From Auanema rhodensis (lineage: Eukaryota > Nematoda > Chromadorea > Rhabditida > Rhabditidae): 64,000 nt of DNA. Made by a program: the position numbers and the translations under genes. The stretch covers positions 8,556,001-8,620,000 of the forward strand of contig OZ059897.1 in assembly GCA_964057225.1 (NCBI GenBank), in the 5' to 3' direction. The notes below the pieces were generated by a model. The model saw nothing but the letters and a program-made list of their open reading frames with translations. It was not told the DNA's origin and made no database searches. Below, one piece after another: positions 12,023-22,849 of this stretch (its first letter is position 1; each line of letters starts with the position of its first letter).

Positions 12023-15000
12023 TTATGACCATACATCTTCAATGTAGCGATCATTCTTCTTCAAATCCATTAGAAAAGCCTTGGCCTCAGATTCAGGTAA
12101 TTCTGCAAAAAATTGAAAAATGACCGATAGACAGATGAAAAATATTTCTTCATTTCTCCTCCCGCTAGCTTTAATCGTTAGATGGGATTATAAACGTCAC
12201 ATAAGAGGGCCATTAAAATGTCGAAAATGTAGAAAAACCAACTGTGGCTCGATTGGGGAGGGCAAGAAAGAAAATTGATCTTATGTATACTATGGTACAT
12301 ATTCAGAATTTGCGCATACCTTTAGATTGTTGAATGATTGCTTGGAATGTAGCCATTACATCTTTGGACATTCCTTTGGCATCCCCACAAATGAAAATGC
12401 GGGATGGGTGATCCCCTTCCAGTCCAATGAAATCAGATACCTATGAATAAAAATGTAATTTCCATCTGCGAGTTTGTAGTTGAATATACTTCTTTAACGC
12501 GAGATTTTAAAGCATCTTGAACGTATATTGGACGAGAAGGATCAGATGATCCTTGGCTTTCACAGACAATCAATTCAGTGAGAATTCCTTCACGTACATA
12601 AGCTTCCAACTCGTCTCTAAATATGATCAAGTTAGTCTTGAAATCACAATAAATCAAACCTATAAATAAAATCTTTGTTTAGATGACGACATCCAAAATA
12701 GAGATATCGAGGCACATTAGGGAAATTCTCAGGATCAGCTAATTTCAATTTTCTAAATAAGAAATACTTTCATAAAAAGTCTTCTTCAGTGATCTCTCTC
12801 ACAGCAGATGCTGGCAGAATCCCAAGAATACAGAAACACCGGTACCAGGGCCAATCATCATGAGAGGCATATGAGCCACAGAGGCAGAGTCAAGCGGTGG
12901 AGGTGGTAAACGGAATCTTGCAGCCTCTTTAGCCATAATCTTAATTTGTTTTTTAATTTGAAAAGATTATTTAAATTATTCTTCTGATAGTTAAATATTG
13001 TATATTTTGGGTGAATTTTATATATTGTATATATATACCTTGTACACATACTGTATATATCATACTCGAGCCTTTTGCTTAATCGGAAACCCCGAAAAAG
13101 CTGTTCCAAAAGTTTAGATTTCTCGACGCAACTTTCGTTAGTCGAAGCCCTAACGTACCTTGAGATACTGGGTTAAAACCGAATTGGTAGCCGCGATGGC
13201 GTCCCTTGTGCAAAACGTTCATCGTATATAATATGGGTGCTATGTTATTTTTGATAGACAACGCGACAGACAATCATAGAAAATTGGCATTTGGGCACGT
13301 TAACCTTTTTTTTTGTTAATGCATATGAGAATGGTATTTTGGTGAAAGTTTTTTGTTTTAACTGTAAATTAAAAAACTTACTTGAATTTTATCTCCAACT
13401 TTTATTGTATTCAACCATTCAGTGGCTACTCCTTGTCGCTCATATCTTAAATTCATTTTGTTTTGTGACAAAGTTATAGGATTTACCTCCTTCCTTCTTC
13501 TCCACTGAATGACATGATGGAATAAACAAAGCGGACTCTTCTATTTTTGGCGGAAGCAACACTATATGGTCGTGGCATCAACCGTGGGAGAAGCTCTAAA
13601 ATGAATACCTTCATACTATTTCATTTTTTTCAAAAAATACCTATGAGTCTATCGACATTGGGCTTCACACTTGGGAAAGCTAATAATACATCAGCAATTG
13701 ATAGTCCAGCCTTATACCATTCATATTAATTTAATTCTAGTCAAATAGCCATTACCTGTCTAACATACACCGTAAAGTCATTCATACCTTGGGCACTGCA
13801 CAACTCTAAAAGACGACGTTTTTCCCCTTCATTGCTTGCAGAGTCGGCTAAAATTCTCAAAAGTGGCTGAAAAATCAGAAATTGTATTGCTTGCTATCAC
13901 ATTTGCTCAACTCTTCCTGGAGCTCTTCTGATGTCTAAACAATACATGAAGAGATGTCGCAATGTAGTATTAGTAGGCACATGGGGTGGAACAACAGCTT
14001 TCAGTTTCTTAGTTGAAGGATCAACAGCAACTTTGAATTCGTTGTCTGCTAATGGTAATAAGCCCAATCTGAAAACAAATATTAATTAAACTAAGGTGAA
14101 GCGTTTACCTGTCCAGAATAAATTCGACTTCGGCTTCATTATTTGGGGCAATGAAGTAAAATGCATCTCCAGGTTCGTAAGGTAATGCTTGTTCATGCTC
14201 TATAATAACTTTTGTTTTACTTGATATGGTTTCAAAACTCTGAATAATGTTATATGGGGGTTTCTCTCATTCAAAAATAGTTTATATAAATACACGTGAA
14301 ATCACGTGGATCGTTCATTACTAATGAGTACATACAATGGAACGGTCATTCTGCTGATTTATGAAAATGGAAACTATTCCTATCATAAAACTAACCTCCC
14401 AAATCAATAACAATTTCTCTTTTAGGTTTTTCAACATCTGCATCCGTTAATAAGGCAGTTCCGACCACAGAGACAGTGAATGGTGCACTGACTAATAAAA
14501 AACTTTATGTTCAAGTATTAATTTTAAAAAAACGTACCAACTCCCATCATTTTAGCGCTATTTTGCCAAACAGATTTATCAACTTCAGGCTTGATATGTC
14601 CAAAAGAAGACGATAAAAAATCCTGTGGAGCAATAGGAACCCGCAGATTGTTATCCGTAGCTACTTTTTCTTCACCTAGAATATGAAAGGCATTAGTATT
14701 AAAGTTAGATTGAATTACCTTTAATAAGAGAAGGAACTGGGTATTCATAAGGGAGAACATGCAATTTGTCAGAAATGCTTATTTGCTGTTGTTGTGAGAT
14801 AGCCAATTCTTCTTTCTCCTCTTTTGTTTTAATAGCATTGAATTTAATTTTTGTTTCGAATAGAGATGCAAGTCTAGAAATTACAATATTATATATTTTA
14901 TTTCGGCACAACTTACCTTTCTTCGTCTATAGAAAAATGCTTTGCCAGTACATTAAAGAGATTCTCAATCCATGGCTCCACAACAAGCTCGAGTCTAGAA

Positions 15001-15528
15001 GTGGGTTCTCATAGTCGCATTAGGCTACTACTTACCCTACTTGATCATCGGCTTCACCTCTTTCCAAAATTTTTTCTGCTCCTAGATACTGTAATTGTTT
15101 TTCAATTTTTATTGGAACTCCTTGATATGTCGAATAGTTAGAATCGCCCAACCCTAAACGTGAAATTGCATAAATTTTCTAATCAACTTCAATGTTACCT
15201 AAGATTGCATATTGTACTGACTTTAGGTGCCCAGGCTCCAAAGTTCGTCGTGATATTTTCCGAACAAAACGATCACAATTTTCAGGAGGATCCCCATCAC
15301 CCGTGGACGAAACAACGATAACAACCAACTTTTCCTTTTCCAAGAAAAACTAACGAAATTCGCATAAAATAAAAATTTACCGGTGTATATAAATACCTTA
15401 GACTCATGACTATTCAAGACATGAAATGACGGTGTTAATCCTAATCGCTCAGCTTTTTCTTTGATTTGTCCCGCAATAGCTTCAGCTTGACCTGTTTGGG
15501 AGCCATAAGCGATAAGGAAACTTGTCAT
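12023..15528 (-). CDS. mtrr-1: Methionine synthase reductase (MTRR)
   Basis: Diflavin reductase that passes electrons from NADPH through FAD and FMN to reactivate cobalamin in methionine synthase; cytosolic, methyl cycle. Starting at 15528 (MTSFLIAYGSQTGQAEAIAG, the flavodoxin phosphate loop), a phase-consistent chain of exons runs to TAA at 12023-12025 and gives about 650 residues, close to human MTRR (about 700). Visible motifs are STGDGDPPENCDRF and GLGDSNYSTYQG (FMN), GEADDQVGLELVVEPWIE, PGDAFYFIAPN, RPYSVAS (FAD), GPGTGV and YFGCRH (NADPH), FICGDAKGMSKDV, and the terminal VWS. The helix normally read APFIGFLQHRE is changed here to SVFLGFCQHLL. One intron (12940-13381) is 442 bp; nearly all others are about 45 bp. 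A possible trans-splice acceptor TTGTAG sits 2 nt before the ATG. The lectin gene ends 104 bp upstream on the same strand, so the two may share an operon. The family call is secure; a few junctions (for example the acceptor at 14265) are less so. Confidence 0.93.
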
Positions 15529-15632
15529 TACTACAAATTACAAATATACAATGATATTTATGGAAAAATAAGATATATATAAGAATGAATAAAAACAAAG
15601 TAATAATGCAAAAATATATTTCAAATGATTTA

Positions 15633-17162
15633 TTATTTTCTGGCGATAGGATCACCACGACAAATATAAGGCCATTTATCTACAGCACTTCCAACAGTCC
15701 AATATCCAAGTTTGCTTTCTCTGGTGTCAGGCGCAAGTTTTGTATTCAAAAGAGCAACATAGTTCCATTTGCCGATAAATTCAACTTCGTCTCCAACTAG
15801 ATAAAATGTTTGTCGAACATAAAATCTGAACTGATTCATACCTCCAGCAAGGCCGTACCAACGGTAGTAATCAGCCTCATCCTCAGTTTCATATGACCAA
15901 TCAGTACTATTGAACTTCAAGCCAAACATAAGTGGGTTTGTGGATAAGGGTCCAGATTTTGCTAAATTATGTTTCATAACCTTAGAAGCCAAATCTGTAA
16001 ATATTTCAAGGTGAAAATGAGCCCAAAACGAGTGAACAACGTTGAATAGCCGAATTCGTTAGATCATCGTGTATGGCAGCCAAGTTGACTTCACTCATAT
16101 GTGGATTCACAATCTCTTCACATTTTTGTTTTGCATTAAAATAGGTGACGGCATTGGTGAAGATCTTCAAAAAGAATTAAAAGTAAAAGAATTTCGATAA
16201 TGAATACTTACTCTATAGCAGTGATCTCCAATCAACGTCCATGCAACAGGGCAAGATATGATAGGTTCTGGAAAACGCAAAAAAAGACTTTCTGATCAGT
16301 CTAATAAAAGAAAACCATATTGACACATCACATGCATTTCTTGAGCGGTTGGATTCACATCATTCAGACCATAACCCATGCCAGATTCGCCACTACAAAG
16401 AACTATCATGTTTATCTCAAAGAACGATCAGAAATTACTTTTCGAAGGCAAGTACGTTTTCTGGCGGGGATCCTTCGTTATCAGGTTGATATGCCAGGAA
16501 TAGAGAAGGATCTACCGGTTGCTGTATAACACCAATAGATATTATCATCTGAGTCAGTCAACTTACTGCTTGCTGTCCATTTTTGTAATAATAATACCAA
16601 TGATTTTTATGATCAGGATTATTGGTTCCATCTGTCCAAGTTTCATTTGGACGTCTTCTACCTCCAATAAAAGCTGATATTGTCTTCTATAAGAGAATAT
16701 CAACAATGTATCTTTAATTTTAGACCCCAACATCAACAAATCCTGATTCTACCATTCGATACATTTGTTCATTTGTCCATATAAAAGCCATATGACCACG
16801 AAAGCCACCAATTTTATCACAATGACTGTTCAAATCCTGAACTCTGGTTACCTTTCAATCTGATAAGCCAAAATTTTACCCTCCACTGCGATTCGGGAAC
16901 TTTGAATTTTTGTTTAGTTAGAGTATAGCAACTATCGCCTAAATACTGAGCACGCAATAATTCGTTCTCCTCACGATGCGCTTGTAAAGTCTGGCATTTC
17001 CGTTCTAGTGCCGTATGATCTAAAGACTTTCTAAATTACCACCAGGAAATCAAAATATGCAGTAAACTGACATGTTCTCGGAAATTGAGCTGAGTACAAA
17101 TCATCTGCTGAACCATGCAGGACAGTAACTATAGACAAGAATACGGTAGCTGTAAGCAGCAT
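15633..17162 (-). CDS. Secreted C-type lectin-domain protein
   Basis: The start at 17162 gives a signal peptide (MLLTATVFLSIVTVLHGSA). The mature chain shows one fairly complete C-type lectin domain: CY..., W, conserved Gly/Trp positions, a QPDN motif, a GLNDVNP segment in the WND position, and a closing MCQYEP. QPD is the galactose-type calcium/sugar motif in this family, so calcium-dependent sugar binding is possible. A second, divergent lectin-like domain begins CPVAWTLIGDHCY and ends DKWPYICRG before the stop at 15633. It lacks an obvious sugar motif. About eight short introns fit; the acceptor near 15985 and its partner donor are ambiguous. Nematode genomes hold many clec genes, so I give no symbol. 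It lies between the TTC4 gene (342 bp upstream) and mtrr-1 (104 bp downstream), all on the same strand. Confidence 0.85.
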
Positions 17163-17504
17163 AACCACACAAGAATGGAGCAATCACAATATGATAAACG
17201 ATTTGACCAATCGTCTCACACGATATACAGAAGATGATGGATATTTTATTAGCCATTCAGATCGTTCCCATATTAAATCATTATAACATAGGGAAAATGA
17301 TACACGAACTAGAATTCCGTAAAACAAACAGTACATGTTCTCAAAAAAAATCAGAATAAATCATTATCCGTATTAATAATAATAAGGATAGATGAATTAA
17401 ATTTTAATATTGGGAATAACAATTATAGAAATTTGGAAAAAATCAACAATAAATTCAACAAAAATACAAGTATAAAATTCAACAATTATAAAATATATTT
17501 AAAA
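17163..17504. other. Intergenic between TTC4 and lectin genes
   Basis: This 342-bp AT-rich stretch separates two minus-strand genes. It is longer than a typical nematode operon spacer, so the lectin gene may have its own promoter here. No recognisable element was found. Confidence 0.5.
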
Positions 17505-19242
17505 TTACTTGACAGTCCACTGATTTTCATCCTGTAACTCAAAGGAATCATCAACATGAGACTTAGTGAATACCTAAAACCATTAATTTGAATAGTCAAA
17601 ATTATAAATTGAAACCATAATGACAGGCATGCCTTGCCGAATTTGATAGCCAGGAGTAGAAAATATTGTTTGAAAAGACATCCATTCATGAACTTCCATG
17701 AGATACTCATCAAATTCGGAGCCAATAAAGAATCTGACATTATCAAATCTGGAAAAAATAAAATAACATTGTTATAGTATTTTCGGCACCTGAATTCATT
17801 TTTGGTGTCCCATTCAGCAGGCGATTCCAAAACAGCACTGAGGAGTGCACCTAATTCAGTTTTCTCGTTAACCTCAGTTAATACATCAACTTGTCCAGAC
17901 TAAAACACAAAAAAAATTATAAAAGCAAAATGTTCGTACTTGAGGGTATTGAAGTAATACAGGCCATTGTAACTCTCCATTCTCATCGAAAGAGACAATT
18001 TTATGCTAAAATCAATATGATTGATATGATATAACAGTGAACATTGGAACCTCATCCAATTGATTAAGACTAGCAGTAAGAAGAGACCAATCCATCAATT
18101 CTGGCTTGCCATACGGTAAACGGGGTCTCAAATTTAATTTTCGTTCACTTAAAGCGTTAAGAAGCTTTGTTTTTTCTTCTACTTCTTTCTTCTCCTGAAT
18201 CACAAAAATATAGTACGAAGATAAAACTGTTTGGTTATAAGACAAACTTTAAGTCTAAGTTTTCTGGCATTTCTATCTTCAATAGCGCTAATATCCTTTG
18301 CCTTAACGTTTAATTCTTCTAATTGGTCTAACAGCTTCTCCTCCGCTTCTGTCACTACTCCTAATAAATAAAAAATTAAATAAGGGCATTATCATTCGAA
18401 TATACCTTCTTCTTCTAACTCCTTTTGCACAGCGAACATCTTTTTACTAGTATCTATCCATTCAATGGCTTGCTTACCGTAACCTAACTCTAAGAGGCAT
18501 TCTGCTCCACGAACTATTCCCTAAATTATGATTTGCTGATTGCATTTTTCACACTTAATTACTTTAAGATTTGTAGCATCGAATTTTCGTCCAAATGAAC
18601 AATCACGAATCGCTGATCTCATATTTCCAAGATATTTATTTGCAGCAGCTCGATTGCAATATAAAATACCGTTTAATTTTCTATCCAAACATTTAGCTTT
18701 TATTCCTAAAGCGGAAATTTATTAAAGCGTTTCTAACGAGTCGATTGAGAAATATAATTCAATAAAAAAATACCATTTGTGTAACAGTCGATAGCCCATC
18801 GATATTTTTTAAAACCAAAATGCTTGTTGCCTTCTTTTTTATTCTTTTCCGCTTGAGCTAGGAGATCCTCAATTTCGTCCTCACTGTATTTGATAGCCTA
18901 TACATTTAATATCAATGTCTGTTACAATTCTATCACTTACTTGTAAAGCTCTGAGAGTATCTCCATATTTTCCGTCCAAAGCTTTATTAATATCCGATTT
19001 ATCGGTCATAAAGCATGGATGTTGTTCGATCTCTTTGCACCATTCATCAAAGTCAAAGGGTTTTTTTTCCACATTTTCTCCCTTCTAAACAAAAGAAACA
19101 ACTGCTAGTGTCATATTGATCAAACCCTTCGTTCTGCCATTTCTTCCATAAATTGATCCAATTCGTCATCCATTTTCTTCATCATCTCAAGTCGTTCCTC
19201 ATCGTTTAATTTTTTTTTCGGCAATTGTGGTTTCAAATCCAT
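17505..19242 (-). CDS. TTC4/Cns1-type TPR co-chaperone
   Basis: Homologue of TTC4 (yeast Cns1), a cytosolic/nuclear Hsp90-Hsp70 co-chaperone. The ATG at 19242 begins MDLKPQLPKKKLNDEERLEM. After an acidic N-terminal helix and the DFDEWCKEIEQHPCFM segment come TPR motifs: EGNKHFGFKKYRWAIDCYT, then YCNRAAANKYLGNMRSAIRD, then GAECLLELGYGKQAIEWID. A charged coiled coil follows, and then the C-terminal wheel domain with the diagnostic LQWPVLLQYP; TTC4 proteins have SWPVLFLYPE at this point. The chain ends at TAA 17505-17507, about 380 residues, the usual size for the family. One intron may use a GC donor (after 17635) or a GT donor a few bases on; both keep frame. It is divergent from cdc-14 with a 443-bp shared promoter. 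From memory, the C. elegans pair C17G10.2/C17G10.4 may be arranged like this. Confidence 0.9.
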
Positions 19243-19685
19243 AATTACTATAAAAAATTAATTATTTTCACTAACACACATATTATAAAAAGCTATAAAA
19301 ATTTTTTTTAATGTTTTAATAATAATTTTAATATTATAAACGATAAAAATTAAGAAAATGACGGTTTTTGTTAGTTGCGCTCTAACTGCAATCGAGATGA
19401 CCCAAAGATAACGTTTAAATTTTTTACTTTTCGCGCGAAAAGTACTGTATGTTTGGCATCTTGCCATATTTTCGCGTGATTTTAATAAAGAACTTTGTTA
19501 TGCTATAACATTGTTTTTTGTTCTGTTTTTTCTCTTAAAATTTTGATGTTTTCCTGATCTTCATGAAGCTTTGATCTCTTTTTTCTCGATCAGAAATTTT
19601 CATAAGCAATTTCAAGTTGTTAATATCTTTTTTACAGGTCATGGATTTTTAATTGTAAAAATAGACTAAATTCGACAATATCAAT
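19243..19685. promoter_or_regulatory. Divergent promoter, TTC4 / cdc-14
   Basis: This 443-bp intergenic region serves two genes transcribed outwards. It holds the E2F-like palindrome at 19425-19444 and a second TTTTCGCG at 19469-19476. On the cdc-14 side a TTTTTTACAG acceptor at about 19629-19638 could be a spliced-leader addition site, some 48 nt before the ATG. Confidence 0.7.
19425..19444. promoter_or_regulatory. E2F/DP-like palindromic site
   Basis: A perfect 20-bp palindrome whose core TTTTCGCGCGAAAA is two overlapping E2F consensus sites (TTTSSCGC) in opposite orientation. CpG-rich sequence is rare in this AT-rich region, which makes chance unlikely. It lies 241 bp upstream of the cdc-14 ATG and 183 bp upstream of the TTC4 ATG. 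E2F control of a cell-cycle phosphatase is a reasonable inference, not shown. Confidence 0.65.
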
Positions 19686-22600
19686 ATGGTTGCTTCTTCT
19701 ATGATCAACACTACTTATGCACATGGAAATCTTGTCGAACTTATTTGTGAACAGCTTTATTTCGTTTCCTTTTCGGAGAAACCAAAATCTGATGCCAATG
19801 TGAGGTACATCAACCTCGAAGAACATGTAAGCAATATTAAAATACTTGATGAGAACATTTTTTTTCAGGTTCATTATGAACCTTTTTACACCGACTTTGG
19901 ACCTTTAAATCTCTCTGTGCTCTATAGGTTTTCAGAGGACCTTCATAGTATTTTAGAGGTTTGTTTACTTAGATATCATTATATTGCAGTGAAACCATTT
20001 AGGCCAATAAAAAAAGAAAAGTTGTTGTTCACACCAACGACGATGAAGAAAATCGTGTGAATGGAGCTTATATTCTAGGAGCATATCTCGTAAATACTAT
20101 TTATTTGTTGGTATTGTTTTTATTGATTTTATAGATAATTTACCATGGTATCACTGCGGACGCTGCTTATCTCAAGCTAGAAGGCGCTCAACCACCCAAG
20201 TTTGTTGGGTTTAGGGACGCTGCGATGGGTGAACCTACTTATCTTTTACATCTACATGACGTTCTTCGTTCAGTGGAAAAAGTATGTATTCGAACGTCTA
20301 TTAACAATATATATATAAACATTGATAGGCTTTACAATACAAATGGCTTGATTTTGATAAATTTGATGCACACGAGTATGAATTTTATGAAAGAGTAGAA
20401 AACGGAGATCTTAATTGGATAATCCCAGGAAAAATTTTATCATTTTGTGGACCGCATAATCAGAGCACAGTGGAAGATGGTAAGTTCAAGGTTTTTTTTC
20501 AAACTAAGTCCTTTATATTTAAGGCTATCCTTATCATGCGCCTGAAATATATTTCGATTACTTCCGGAAAAAAAATGTTTCAACTATAGTTAGGCTGAAT
20601 ATGCATATGTATGATCCTAGGAAGTTCGTTTTTTTCTCATTTTCCATTTGTTTATTTCTTGTTTAGGTTTACCAATGCTGGATTTAATCACGTTGACTTA
20701 TTTTTCATTGATGGTAGTACACCTTCTGATGATATAGTACGATCATTTATTGATGTTGTTGATAATTCTAAAGGAGCTGTTGCTGTTCACTGCAAAGCAG
20801 GTAGCTTGTGTTTTCATTCATCTGCATTCAAGTTTGATTGTGTTATAGGATTGGGAAGAACTGGGACGCTCATAGCTTGTTGGATGATGAAAGAATTTGG
20901 AATGACGGCTGCTGAATGTATGGCTTGGCTGAGAGTTTGCCGTCCAGGTTCTGTTATTGGCCCGCAACAACAATGGCTTGTTGAAAAACAGAGGTTCTGT
21001 TGGTCTATGTCAAGTCGAAAAACTGTACATGTTCCTCGTAAGCATAGAGATAGTGGTTCGGAAACTAATTTCAAGTCTTTAGTCAATCAGGTGTGTCAAT
21101 TCAAGATTATGTATACCATAGTTTTCTGTTTTTAGGTTGATGACATTAAACTATCACATTCAAGAGTATCTCATAGAAATATAGAACAAAATAGAACAAG
21201 ACCTGCAATATTGCCGATACGGCGCTCAAAACGAGGTGACACAAATGGTAACCCCGTATGTGTTGACGAGGTAAGGTTGCACATTGAGTTCTGAACTTAT
21301 GCTAGTTGTTACAGACTGCTATTGATAGTAAAGGACGTTCACAAGGTGATCGACTGTTAGCAATGAAAGCGAGAAGCCAACATCATCAGTTACCATCGAA
21401 TAATAATAATAATAGTAATAATAATATTGGTGCCTATGAGGCTAAATATGATGTTATAAGTGGAAAAACACGCCAGCATAAGATGAATAATTTATTTCCT
21501 CAGGTAATAATCCTCAATTAAAACTTATACTTGTTATATTTAGACTCCTACAACTCCCAAACCTGTCGTGGCCAGATCTTCCGCAATGGCTCATGTAACT
21601 CGCTTTTCTTCGCCAACAACTCCAATAAAGCCAATGTCGCCTTCATCACCGGCTGTTGTTCGAGCACGAGTTCCTCAACGAACATTGGGCTCGCCTTTCG
21701 TACCTCCGCCGGTATGTTTCTCTCAGTATTAAAATGCGGTTTTCGTTTGTATTCAATGCACAGCATGCTGTTTTTTTATTATTATCTCTGATTTAAAATC
21801 GTATAAGTTGTTGTATCGCAGCCGAGTTAGATTTGAGTGCCTTGCATGCTCTCCACTTTTAGCTGATGAATTTGTCTCCTGTTTCTGACTTCTTCGATAC
21901 TTCAACTATGGATTTTGATCGATCCCGGAGGCGAGGAATTGATTGGCCCCGGAATCGCCTTTAAGGTCAGGTCTTGAATATTTTGATCTTCTATTCTGTT
22001 GCTGGTGTTTGTATTTCCCTATGACCATTAGTTGTTCCTAATGTAGTTTCTCACTGGGCTGTATTTTTAGTTTACGTGTATATCGTTTCACTTGCCACAT
22101 ACACATCATTATTGAATTGTTTTCTTTGGACGAATACTTGTGTAACATGCTTAAGGTAATATGAACCCCTTGACACTCTAAATTAATTTTGTTTTGGACC
22201 ATATTAGTTCTTATTTGTTCATAAGAAATTACATTTTTCATATTACAACATTTGAAATTTTAAATAATCCTGTAATAATCCCATGCATTTACTGTGGTTT
22301 AATAGTTTTTGTTTTTTAGTTGTGAGCATGCGCATGCTTTCCGCTTTTTACTCTATTAGATAAACAGTGGTGTTCTCTTTTACGCATATCCTTACATAAC
22401 ACTCGAATCATGCCCTACACTTTTAATCCTCTCACAAACATGAAAACCGTAGTACCTCTAGAATGCAGGCTCATACTCGCTTTCAGATTGCGAAAGTCAT
22501 TGTAGAAGGTGGAAAATCTGCATCGAAGATCTTCACGAACAAACCAAGCTCTCAAAGAAAATTAACGTTAAAGTAAATTTAATTGGGTGATCATTGAAAA

Positions 22601-22849
22601 TGGAATGATTAATTTTCAGTAGTGTTCGAACTAGACCGTATCCATCTCAAGGAACTAGAGTTGAATTGGCTGCTACCGGGACTACATATGATTTAAGGTC
22701 GCGTATACCTCAGCGGAATCATGATTTACCCGAATCTGCGCTGCGCTTGCCTCCCAACACTGATGCTTTATTGGTAATATTGTGCTTAATTAAAATCGGA
22801 AAATTTATTAACTTATTAACAGATTCGTCGAAAAAAGCGCTCTACGTGA
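19686..22849 (+). CDS. cdc-14: CDC14 dual-specificity phosphatase
   Basis: Proline-directed protein phosphatase that reverses CDK phosphorylation, acting at the nucleolus, spindle and centrosome in mitotic exit and cell-cycle quiescence. Exons: 19686-19826, 19869-19958, 20003-20089, 20135-20281, 20329-20479, 20524-20623, 20667-20800, 20849-21090, 21136-21270, 21315-21503 and 21544-21711 (528 codons), all in phase. Motifs: [20 protein letters not shown], and the active site HCKAGLGRTG with Cys281 and Arg287. The tail has an Asn run encoded by AAT repeats and SP/TP-rich segments ([14 protein letters not shown]), likely CDK sites. Two 3' ends keep frame. A short form uses exon 21863-21964 (stop TAA, about 561 residues). 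A long form joins 21711 to 22469-22572, 22620-22773 and 22823-22849, ending IRRKKRST (about 622 residues). C. elegans cdc-14 also has several C-terminal isoforms, from memory. Confidence 0.95.

Noticed and set aside
18881-19072. CDC37-like start (DEWCKEIEQHPCFM) in the minus-strand gene
   Set aside because: Downstream exons encode TPR motifs and the LQWPVLLQYP wheel domain, which fit TTC4/Cns1 and not CDC37.
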